The position numbers were made by a program, and so were the translations under genes. A stretch of DNA of 64,000 bases from Albula goreensis (lineage: Eukaryota; Chordata; Actinopteri; Albuliformes; Albulidae), in assembly GCA_022829145.1 (NCBI GenBank), contig CM040744.1, forward strand, positions 8,901,001-8,965,000. The letters are read 5' to 3'. The number at the start of each line of letters is the position of its first letter. The stretch's first letter is position 1. The notes under the pieces were generated by a model that saw nothing but the letters and a program-made list of their open reading frames with translations, searched no databases and was not told the origin of the DNA. This document shows, piece by piece, positions 52,701 through 64,000 of the stretch.

Positions 52701-52864
52701 ACAGGGTTGCTAAATGACTGTGGCTATATAGAGCATCCTACCCTAGATCCAGCATGTACTATCTGATAAATGAATTAAATCAAGACTGCAAACACACTTA
52801 CCTCGCCCTTTGTTATCCGCTCTACTATGGACCCAAACTCTGTCATATCCTCCGAATCAGACAT
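28364..52864 (-). CDS. trim36: trim36, tripartite-motif E3 ubiquitin ligase, complete coding region in 10 exons
   Basis: Coding exons from 5' to 3' on the minus strand: 52864-52802, 48355-48115, 42489-42146, 41781-41635, 41126-41031, 38016-37763, 36941-36820, 33372-33076, 29757-29460 and 28727-28364. All junctions are GT-AG and every phase matches. The sum is 2226 nt, giving 741 residues plus TAG, against 728 in human TRIM36 as I recall it. Domains in order: RING Cys/His 33-56, closed by C123/C126 far downstream (a split RING); B-box 1 about 165-211; B-box 2 about 220-255; coiled coil about 260-350; COS-box region about 352-410; FN3 423-521; B30.2/SPRY 522-735. Signatures such as ELFTHPLILPCQHS, FPCPGC, YAQEVLKETDQSCFVQTAKQ and DSGHDSGSED single out TRIM36 from the other C-I TRIMs (MID1, MID2, TRIM9, TRIM67, TRIM46). 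Family role (established): a RING E3 that binds microtubules through the COS box and acts in acrosome reaction, cell cycle and, in frog embryos, dorsal axis formation. Confidence 0.96.
29460..29757 (-). CDS. trim36: trim36 exon 9, first half of B30.2/SPRY
   Basis: Residues 522-620 plus two bases. It begins VFGFLFNDKCGFSPERLVLN, then LLAAERVQTGSYVCLDYIIG, DTGISQGRHYWAFHVEPHSY and MVKVGVASDSKLQEW, all lining up with human TRIM36. Acceptor ttacag|TT, donor AAG|GTACGG inside the arginine codon of SPRY, phase 2. Confidence 0.96.
29957..29974. repeat. (GT)9 microsatellite
   Basis: Perfect GT run preceded by an AT run, in trim36 intron 8. Confidence 0.95.
33076..33372 (-). CDS. trim36: trim36 exon 8, fibronectin type III domain
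   Basis: Residues 423-521, a whole FN3 domain on one exon. It starts VPDPPIINRAQSRVYNEGLI, with CWELPEDS and VLEYRKH in the middle and VCDLDSDSVYSFRVRTR and YTPPAP at the end. Acceptor cttcag|TG, donor CCAG|GTACAC, phase 1 both sides, as is usual for a mobile FN3 module. The exon is GC-rich against AT-rich introns. Confidence 0.95.
36820..36941 (-). CDS. trim36: trim36 exon 7, COS box to FN3 linker
   Basis: 122 nt that complete the split arginine codon (AG|G) and continue IQKATESLKTFHPAADPGF, matching human IQKATESLKSFRPAA. The rest, DEFALDVSKEEVMLKEMCF, is more divergent. Donor GGAG|GTGAGG, phase 1. Although short, it is fixed by both splice phases and the human match. Confidence 0.93.
37763..38016 (-). 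CDS. trim36: trim36 exon 6, coiled coil and start of COS box
   Basis: Residues 298 to 381 plus two bases of codon 382. A charged helix (ANEHFDRLFEILQEKKADML) is followed by GLVGYAQEVLKETDQSCF and VQTAKQLHI, nearly identical to human. The acceptor (atag|G) sits behind a 17-base T run on the minus strand (plus 38029-38045) that forms its polypyrimidine tract. The donor is AG|GTTTGG, phase 2. Confidence 0.95.
38331..38352. repeat. TGCTG pentamer tandem repeat
   Basis: Four and a half copies of a 5-base unit (TGCTG) in trim36 intron 5. Confidence 0.9.
41031..41126 (-). CDS. trim36: trim36 exon 5, start of coiled coil
   Basis: 32 codons, residues 266-297, phase 0 at both ends. The peptide EKLSKSIHYLISKEDQVRTQ and the following ISELEVLINQTE have the heptad pattern and match the human EKLSKDIDYLIGKES region. 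Acceptor aacag|GAG, donor GAG|GTGAGT. Confidence 0.94.
41635..41781 (-). CDS. trim36: trim36 exon 4, B-box 2
   Basis: 49 codons, residues 217-265, phase 0 at both ends. It starts VLMCPEHEMEKVNMYCEVC and continues RRPVCHLCKLGGSHANH, which carries the Cys/His ligands of a type-2 B-box. Acceptor ctcag|GTG, donor AAG|GTATGC. Confidence 0.96.
42146..42489 (-). CDS. trim36: trim36 exon 3, end of RING and B-box 1
   Basis: Residues 102-216. The exon opens GSISSPGWRRGSVTPR, with about four residues more than human before PGW, and supplies the last RING pair in FPCPGC (C123, C126). B-box 1 follows (CNMCKPP, KSCMDCKASYCNECF, HPWGTPKAQHEYVGPT). It ends NFRPK|GTACCC, phase 0. GC content is clearly above the flanking introns. 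Confidence 0.96.
45345..45545. repeat. imperfect CA repeat with GC-rich alternating core
   Basis: CA-rich DNA with a CGCGCACGCACGCCGCGCGC core near 45450-45472, in trim36 intron 2. It is a second purine-pyrimidine alternating stretch in the window. Confidence 0.75.
46650..46870 (-). mobile_element. tRNA-derived SINE, decayed
   Basis: On the minus strand the head has an A-box-like word (TAGTGTAATGG, plus 46847-46857) and a perfect B box GGTTCGATTCC (plus 46802-46812), spaced as in a tRNA promoter. Next come a GGGCAATGCC-type stretch and a CTCTTGAGAAGACTGTAACT body resembling common fish SINEs. No long A tail or clear target duplication is seen. It lies in trim36 intron 2, in the same orientation as the gene. 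Confidence 0.6.
48115..48355 (-). CDS. trim36: trim36 exon 2, first part of the RING
   Basis: Residues 22 to 101 plus one base. It begins VPIKNIERELICPICKEL and carries the first six zinc ligands (C33, C36, C48, H50, C53, C56). After them comes a serine-rich loop ending with PSPSMERLDRLVRS. The acceptor is tgcag|G. The donor is CAG|GTGCGG, a GT donor with a weak +3 to +6 region. Phase 1 exit. Confidence 0.95.
48990..49290 (-). promoter_or_regulatory. trim36: candidate internal trim36 promoter before the alternative first exon
   Basis: Within the 4.4 kb intron 1, this stretch has more CpGs than its flanks. It lies directly upstream of the short ATG-bearing exon with a GTAAGT donor at 49002. 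GCTAGC/GTTAGC words lie at about 48886-48902. Promoter activity is inferred. Confidence 0.35.
49002..49034 (-). CDS. trim36: trim36 possible alternative first coding exon
   Basis: An ATG at 49034-49032 opens 11 codons (MSVVSRRSSIL) that end at a perfect TTG|GTAAGT donor in phase 0, the phase needed to join exon 2 at 48355. The result would be a 731-residue protein that lacks the acidic MSDSEDM start. The flanking 49010-49160 is richer in CpG than the intron around it and looks promoter-like. Mammalian TRIM36 is also known, as I recall, in isoforms differing at the N-terminus. That this exon is transcribed is inference. Confidence 0.5.
52802..52864 (-). CDS. trim36: trim36 coding exon 1 (distal first exon)
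   Basis: Codes for residues 1-21, starting MSDSEDMTEFGSIVERITKG, which parallels the human start MSESGEMSEFGYIMELIAKG. The reading frame ends exactly at a GAG|GTAAGT donor in phase 0, which joins to exon 2. The stretch before the ATG (plus positions 52865-52877) is AT-rich and reads through as 5' UTR. Confidence 0.9.
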
Positions 52865-53235
52865 TTTTAAAAAACAAAGCGTAAATATATGAGGCGCCGA
52901 CGAATCAAAATGAGTAGTAGCTCATAAATCAGGTGCAGTTCTGTATGGAGCTCTCAGCCACTCCTTCATTCGTCTTGCGAACGTTTCTAGATCAATGGCT
53001 TGGACTCAAAGGGGATGTCACATCAACCTAAGTGCCCGCATCATTCGCTGCTGGACCGCAGAACATGCCTAACGGAAAACTGTACCCTGCTGCCCGGGGA
53101 GAAATTTGATTAAAGGAGATTCATCTTTCGGAGACAAAACCCCGCCCTCACTGTCCAATCATGGGCGTGAACTTCGCCGTTCGCTCAGCATTGGGTTTTG
53201 TCTTGAACGAGACCGTTGCAGCTAGAGAAAGGACA
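52865..53235 (-). promoter_or_regulatory. trim36: trim36 upstream promoter region
   Basis: Just upstream of coding exon 1 the DNA becomes GC-richer, with several CpGs. It holds a GC box (ccccgccc, about 53140-53147), a CCAAT word in each orientation (about 53153 and 53185) and no obvious TATA box. This is the make-up of a broad vertebrate promoter. The transcription start cannot be fixed from sequence. Confidence 0.45.
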
Positions 53236-56200
53236 TCCCAGTGAAACTGAATTCATTTTAAGATTTTTTTTTTACTTTAGGATATTGTTGTATGTCAGAC
53301 GCGTGGTATATATGCTACAATCAAGTGACATTCGTTTCAACTTGTGTTTTATTTGATGTGCCTAAAATACATACTATAAATGCATACTATACATACTGTA
53401 CTTTCAGGTAATACACCTGCTTGCTACCAAAGAAAGCTGCATTGTGTCTGAATTTTTAAATGCCCACACTTCTGATCTGTTGCACATCTCAACTAAGTAG
53501 ATTGTTGAAATAAAATTAGATGTTAAAATACAATAAGACAACTAATGCGCATGGTGTAGAATCTGGCTAAAATTAATTGATGGTCATTGATCATCAAAAT
53601 CATAAGCCCCCCCATGAGCCCCCATGAGATGTGCCTGATTCTAATAATGACCCAACTACCAAAAAGTAGCCTGCCACATTGAGAATGACACTTTAAAGAT
53701 AATAGCTACTATTTTTGTCCACGAAATAGCATATTCATATCTGAACAAGAAAAAATAAAGACCACATTTCTTAGGGCATTCATGATTCCGCCAGTAAGTT
53801 CAGTAATAAATCTGAATTTCGCTTTATGGTCTGGTGAAGGGATTGTAAAAGGACGGATTATGTTGTGCGCGTACGCGCGGGCTCTGACACTTGTTCCAGT
53901 CATGGCGTCACCAGATGGCATCTCCACGAGGATTTAATTTCGTTTCTCGTCGTTTTATCGCAGACAAACAAAAAACAAAAACACACAGCCTCGCTGACAG
54001 CTTACGTGGAACAAAGCTTCCGCCTTCTTTCATCATTTGTTGGATACATTGCCAATGGTGATGCGATACTCTACACAATTTGATGGTGTAATTTTACAAA
54101 TACTCTTAATTTAAACGCTACAAACAGTGGTTCACATCTGTGCAAGCAATGGAATGGTTTTGGAGTCATGCGTTCCTGAGAATTTAATGTCCACCAAATG
54201 GCACGACTGTGTTCATCTTTGTGTTTACACTTAAAGCGCCTTTAATGTCATGTCATAAAGAATGCCTCAGAATAGACAATTTACGAACAATTTAGATATT
54301 TTATCCATTCAGATAAAATGAAAAATCCGACCCATGAATGACGATTAAAAAGATCTGTCACAGAGAAAAATTCGGATTTCATGTAAGTTTGGTCAGTAAC
54401 GTTTCTTTAAAGATTTTTCCATCATGGTTTTCTTTCAACATTTACAAGCCCTATAATTGTAACAGGCTGTTATCTGTTTTGAATTTTACTCTTTAAATGT
54501 CTGGACTGAGGGATAGTTTACCTTCATAAGATACATTATGTCAAAAAGGCTATTGTCTATATGCCATGAAGCACAAATTCCCCATATTCTCATCGTTGTA
54601 ATGTTAATCAGTTTGATGAACGGTTGCATTCGTTGTTACTGTGTTAGGCCATATGGCCCACGATTCCTTGAGAGATTAACCTTTTTAACAGATTTAATTA
54701 TTCAGTGTCATGTGAATCCAGTTACAGTTGCAAAATTAAGATATTACTTAAACACAAGAGATAGGCAATAACAAAAGCAAGTATTCACAGATTCCCCATG
54801 ACTGAGTCCCTCCAGTGGCTCACAGGGACCCGTCATGCACACAGGTGTCAGTCTGCCAGCATTTTGAAAAGCAGCATTACAAACAGACAGATGAGGCACG
54901 GCAGCAATGATGAGGATCTGCTATCAATTAGCTTCAGTTACCTTTAAAGAGAAGACAAAATAGTGTGAGATCACTCATGCTGCTGGCAGACCATTGGTGT
55001 TGATTTGCAAATGCTGGTGCCAGTGTGACCGTGCAACTCTTATTCACTTGTGGACCACTGTATTTCAAATGTGTATCTCATCCAGGTCTGTTTTGCAGAG
55101 AAGAGTGGAAACTCTTCTAGCACCCACCTGATTATGGAATGTAGTAATTTTACATTACAGCACAATGCCTGAGGTGGACAGCAAGAAAATTAAACTAACG
55201 GATGATAAAGTGGCCAGATCAGAGGAGGCAGGCTTGGAAGTTTGCCAGGACACCAAGCAATCTCCTGCTCTTTGCCATATATGGTATGGGGTCTTTAACG
55301 ACCTCAGCAGTGAGTGGGTGAGTGAGATGGGGGTGGGACCTAATATAACAATCAGTGTCTCTTTAAAGTTATATGAAATTCATATCAAAACAGAATTTTT
55401 AAAGGGCATATGCTATAGAATTGTATAATGAATAGAACACCTTCCAAAGGGTATATTTTCTTGTTTCTGACAAAGTAGGATATACTCAGTGAAACCTGTT
55501 CTGAAATGTAAAGTCTGTTTTGATTGAATCATGTATGTTCTTCCAGACCCAGTTTGTGTGATTACACCACAGCCTTTGTCTCTAGAAGCAGTGATGTTGG
55601 GAACATTGAGGCACTGGGATGGATTCGGTCCACAGCACTGGCCCACCAACATTACTTTCAACTTGCTTTCCCAAGGTCTCTCATCCAAGGCTTAACCATT
55701 ACCCACACCTGCTGAAACTGTGACAGATGGCGGGAGCAGGGTACGTGGCGGAATGGCCGCTGGCATTATTACACAGCATGACTCTGAGGGACCAATAGTC
55801 CCTACGGCTCCTCAGAGTATAATAACCAGCCTGAATCCTTCAGAGCCTGTAGCACAGAATAGGGACCTGGCTGCATAGTGTGGGAGCAGCGAGACATTTC
55901 TGCTTAGAAAGGTTCAGTTCGTTACTGGATCTGCCTTCCGCGGTCCAATGTCAGGATTTGATTGGCCTGGGACCGAGTTATCCCAAAGGGCAATCTTGAC
56001 TGTTGCTTTAAATCCCCTTGATTGCATTTTGGCTGGAACTCTCAGCTGGGTTCCAAGTCTTGTCAGACCTCCTGAGACTCACCTCTTGGCCCCTGTCCGC
56101 TAAGGAAAACAGATCTTTGAGTTGTAACCAAAACTGGTTTATCCTGTTGACTTAGTTAAAGCAGTGAAGTGTTGTGGGAATGCAACTTTATCAAAGATAC

Positions 56201-58129
56201 ATATCTGTGAACCTGTCAAGGTAACTGTCTTACTTTTTATTATTTTACATAGATTGATGACCAAATCATTTGTTCATTTGGCAGGGAAAATGTTTAACAT
56301 ATAATAATTAATATAAACATTACTTCAAATATGTACTGTTAGTATAACAGCGTGACACATAGAGGCACATTCATATTTGATCTTCCAGCTGCCCCCAAGA
56401 TATTTTATTTCAGTCAGGTGTGCTTATTCATTTTCACAGTTGAAAGCTTAAAAAAATTGGCAAGTACATTCAAATCATGTCAGAAGAGCATTTAGAACAA
56501 ATGGCACACATACCCATCCCATCCAGATCCACAAAAATGCAGATAATATATTTCAAAAACTTTCACAGAGAAGATCCATATTGCAATCCTAATTATGTCT
56601 AAAAATATTTTTGTGGGTTGCATTACTATAAAATGTGTAATTACAACTCTGAAAAATGTAAAAATATGTACACACCCTTTAAATACTCCCATACTTTTAT
56701 ATTTTATATTTTACATAGTTGTCTTTATGGTCACACAAGGCTACATATTTAATGAATGTATCCATGTATGGAGTCTTTGAAGAACAAAATATTGATTTAT
56801 AAGTGGAGTGATCATATTACACAAATGACAGCATATCCTAGTATTTAAGTCCCACTTATGTGTTTTTAAACACAATGTTGTAAAAAATGATCAACCGTTA
56901 ATCAAAATGGAAATATGATATTATATATGACATTATCTAACAACCCCAGACAGTTAATATACTTAATAAATTATTAGATATTAAAGCTGCATAAACATGT
57001 GTCATAAAAATATAGATATTACCAAACAATAAATAATTTTACGACACAGAATAAAATGGGCGGTCTTTTAACGGTCATATGCAAAATTTATAAAACAACA
57101 AGCTTCAAATCCCATAGCCTAATCCATTTCTCACCAGTTCCAACGGATACTGCTTTATTTTTTTTTGACATAATGGCTTTTCCGTTGCCCATTACAATTC
57201 ACAGAATGAAGTCAACCGTGACACCAAAGCAACGCAATCTTGGCACATAATGCCAGCGCATGGGCTCTTCTGCTCCCTGTGTTTGAGTGTCTATAGCCAT
57301 ATCAAAACCCATGAGCCCGTCAACCTCACTTTATCCACTGCCTGGACATCGTCATTTACCCATTCATACTGTCACCAAGGGAAATGTCATTCATTATCTT
57401 TATAGGCCTGCTGAAAATAAAGGAAATCTATCATTCACAACATATTCGAATTGATCGGCTGTCAGAAACTATAGGTAACTGACAGTAAAACCAGTGTGGG
57501 TTTTAGTTAGTAGCAAATACCTCCTGGTATTTTAACGGGAACATGCACTCAATGGAGGAAATTAATTTCTGTTTCAAAATAAATTTCACTATCAGGTTTA
57601 CAACTAATTATACAGTACGAGTGGTGCGTAATTGGGTGTGGTATTGCCCAAAGAGGGGGAAATTTGGGCTGCGGCTCTGATCTCTCATCATGACTTCCCA
57701 GTTTGCAAATTGACCTGCACTCTGCTTGTGCCTGCCACCCATCAAGTGTACAAATGCAATACATCTAACTGGTCGTTGCGCTCTGGAGAAAAGTGTGCCT
57801 GCCTGCACTCTCCTGTAATGACTGAGGATGCTGCAGTCATTAAGCCTGGCCTATGAATGACTGCTCATTCGAAAACATGTCACATATTCATAAATATTTT
57901 ACAACCACAGAGAAAGGACAACAAAGAAACAGACATACATTTTGGATCTTTGTTACTGTGTTCTGCTATGCCATTTCATTAAAAGAACTGAAAAAATAAA
58001 GGTGTGTGTGTGAGTGTGTGAACCTACGATCTTCTAGAGCAGAATGTAATCACGTGCACATCACTTTCTTGGTTAGTTCAGGCCAACAAATAATCAAAAA
58101 GAAACTCAAGTCTGAACACTGATGATTTG
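53236..58129. other. trim36-pggt1b intergenic region
   Basis: About 4.9 kb, AT-rich, no exon recognised on either strand. A stretch at about 55700-56110 has more balanced base composition and could be an old repeat or a conserved element. I see nothing else of note. Confidence 0.6.
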
Positions 58130-59737
58130 CTCCCAAAATACTAACACATTTATTACACATGGTAAATTATTCTCCAAATACAAGTGCAATAGAAAACAAA
58201 AGTCATAATTTTTCAGTTACTTCTTGACAGAAGCGCGTAAAAGTATGAGTTACATTACACACATGTAGTGGGTAGTTTAGCAATTATATGTTAGCATAGT
58301 AAACCTCAAGAGGTTCAAATGAAATTCTGATCTATGATCCACTCTTTGCTTAGAAGTGTCACTCTTTTTTTGGACAGTTTTTTTCACCACATTTTCTCTT
58401 ATAATGCACATGAAAATTAGAAAACAATATATTTCACTGAAACAAAACAGCTAAACAAAACAAAGAAAAGCCTAGAGGAAACCCAACAGTGATACGAATC
58501 TGCTGAGATGCACTTGATTGTAAGGTGCAGGGTATACCACGTTAAAATGCATGTAATTCTACTCATTTCATGTTCTAAGGTGAAAATAGGGACCCAACTG
58601 TACAGATAAACAGATGCTTCAGAGATAAAGGTATGCATCTTATTCATATTAATTAGCACTACCACCTCTGAACTGTCTGTCAATTAAATTTTGTGTGAAA
58701 TACAGAATTTGCTGCCCATTAATTACAAACACCTCATTTGAAAAATGCAAATTTCACAGCAACAAACTAGGAAATTGAGGATTTCTGCAATTAGAGGTTA
58801 TTAACATCTACTCTTTATTAGTTCTATAGATAAAATATATAAACATTAATTCATGTAACGTATATGTTCTCATTTACACTTTACATTGAATTAATTGACA
58901 TCGAACGCACATCGTTATGTCAAACAGGGCTTTGTGCAGAGGTACGTACACAAAGCAAACATTCATTTTTTCGTTAAGGCCGATCTGCAGCAACACAGGC
59001 CAGCCCTGAGACGTAGAGTGCTTGCACAGTGTCTGCTGTCTGAGGCACATTGTACAGTAAATGGATCTGGGATATCGCCGTTTCAACTGGCCTAGTGATA
59101 CAAGGTTGAAGCACAATAAAATTTACACTCGCCTCTGTTCTCAACCCCCTCCCAAATTTATTTTTACTTTCTACACGCCTTTGAAAACGCAAGAGAAGTT
59201 AAAACTGGTAAACCGACAGTATTGTTTTTTTTTTTTTTTCATTTCGCAGAAAAATTTTTAACAAAAGAAACTTGTGTGATAAATTCAAGGCAAATACAAG
59301 TCTGAAAATTGACTCAAACAAAACAGTCGGAAAGAAATTTAAGTGCATGACTGTGAGAATCAAACTGCCAGGAGATCTGCTTCGCTTTCATTCAAAGACC
59401 ACCTCCCGATGAGGGGGAAAATAAACAGTGACATTTATCAAAGGAAACAAAGCAGAAACTCTGAGAGTCTTTCCTCCCAGTGAAGCTAAACAGTATCAGC
59501 CTTTTGTCGGTGCTGAGAGTCTAGTCCGCCAGTTTCTTTTCTATTATTAATGACTCTGTCCCCTTGGATCATTTATTCATCATTCCCCTCAGTGCGACTC
59601 AAAACTCCTGCATGGGCTACCCGCTATCGTTGCTATTGCTAAGGTTAGTGGAGGGGAAAGGAGGTTTGGGAGGTGGGGATTCTCATGGCTTGGAGGCTGT
59701 GGTGGTGGTAGTAAGGGGGTCGGGCGGTGGCAAGCTG
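58130..59737 (-). other. pggt1b: probable pggt1b 3' UTR
   Basis: AT-rich DNA downstream of the pggt1b stop without recognisable exons. AATAAA signals on the minus strand occur at plus 59572-59577, 59157-59162, 58814-58819 and 58149-58154. The last is followed by GU-rich sequence, which suits a polyadenylation site. The choice of end is inferred. Confidence 0.35.
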
Positions 59738-63508
<3,771 letters not shown>

Positions 63509-64000
63509 CTGCACAAATTGAGAAAGAATACAGTCAGCATCCCACTTAAAAACATCTTATGATAATCTTGTAACAACTGAACAAGAAACATTTAACATTA
63601 TGAAGGCACCTGAGTATATAGGCTAATGTGTCACGGAAGTGACAATATGTTAATGTGTTAAAGAATTGACTAATTCTTGGATTATGTGGATACAGTTAAA
63701 ACAAGATGTAGTTCTGTGACAAGGGCATGATGGGAAAATGAGTTTGATTTTCATGATTCTGGAGGGGGACAGTGGTATCAAGCTGCAGTGGATAGGCAGG
63801 TTGGTCAGCTGTCTGCTAAGCTCAATGTGCAGGTTTCCAGCCAGCGACAGCTGTGTGCCCTGCTTCCCGGGAGGAATCCCAACAGGAGGGCTGTCCCAAA
63901 GCCGCAAGCTGCTCCAGTCAGCGCTGGGGTAAAGGCCTGCGAAGTGGAACGGCACAGGCACTGTCCTCCTGACCGCAAAAGCCGCCATGATCAGCTCTCC

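Noticed and set aside
55700-56110. Possible gene fragment between trim36 and pggt1b
   Set aside because: Less AT-rich than its surroundings, but no sustained open frame or known motif on either strand.

Overview
The window is vertebrate nuclear DNA, most likely from a ray-finned (teleost-type) fish. It holds interrupted genes with GT-AG introns of 0.4 to 5.6 kb, AT-rich introns rich in CA/GT microsatellites, a decayed Tc1-type transposon, a tRNA-derived SINE and a fish-type inverted-repeat element. The species cannot be named from the sequence. All three recognisable genes read on the minus strand, head to tail. From right to left they are pggt1b (3' part only), trim36 (complete) and ccser1 (5' coding part only). 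Exon borders were set by hand from reading frame, splice signals and recalled human protein sequences. No alignment was run.

Layout. Bases 1-11456 are the intron after ccser1 exon 3 and carry the Tc1 fossil (about 7155-8322), a possible SINE (about 1180-1505) and two CTCF-like motifs (6.1-6.2 kb). The ccser1 coding exons lie at 11457-11641 and 14014-15206, with the start codon at 15169-15167. Bases 15207 to about 22500 are the ccser1 5' intron, and 22.2-22.5 kb is a weak candidate for its promoter. The trim36 3' UTR probably runs from about 25105 to 28363. The ten trim36 coding exons lie between 28364 and 52864. They join in frame to 741 codons plus stop: split RING, two B-boxes, coiled coil/COS box, FN3 and B30.2/SPRY. 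A second possible first exon sits at 49002-49034. The trim36 promoter lies just right of 52864, and 53.2-58.1 kb is intergenic. The last four coding exons of pggt1b (geranylgeranyltransferase I beta) lie at 59738-63508. Its earlier exons are outside the window to the right.

The genes do not form a pathway or an operon. Trim36 is a microtubule-associated E3 ubiquitin ligase, Pggt1b prenylates CAAX proteins such as Rho-family GTPases, and Ccser1 is a serine-rich coiled-coil protein. As I recall, pggt1b and trim36 are also neighbours in human (5q22), whereas CCSER1 lies on another human chromosome (4q22), so the trim36-ccser1 neighbourhood is the most notable layout feature. I found no CRISPR array, bacterial operon, retrovirus-like element or clearly new biological system. 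The rest of the window reads as ordinary intron and intergenic DNA with a few small structured patches, listed as findings.
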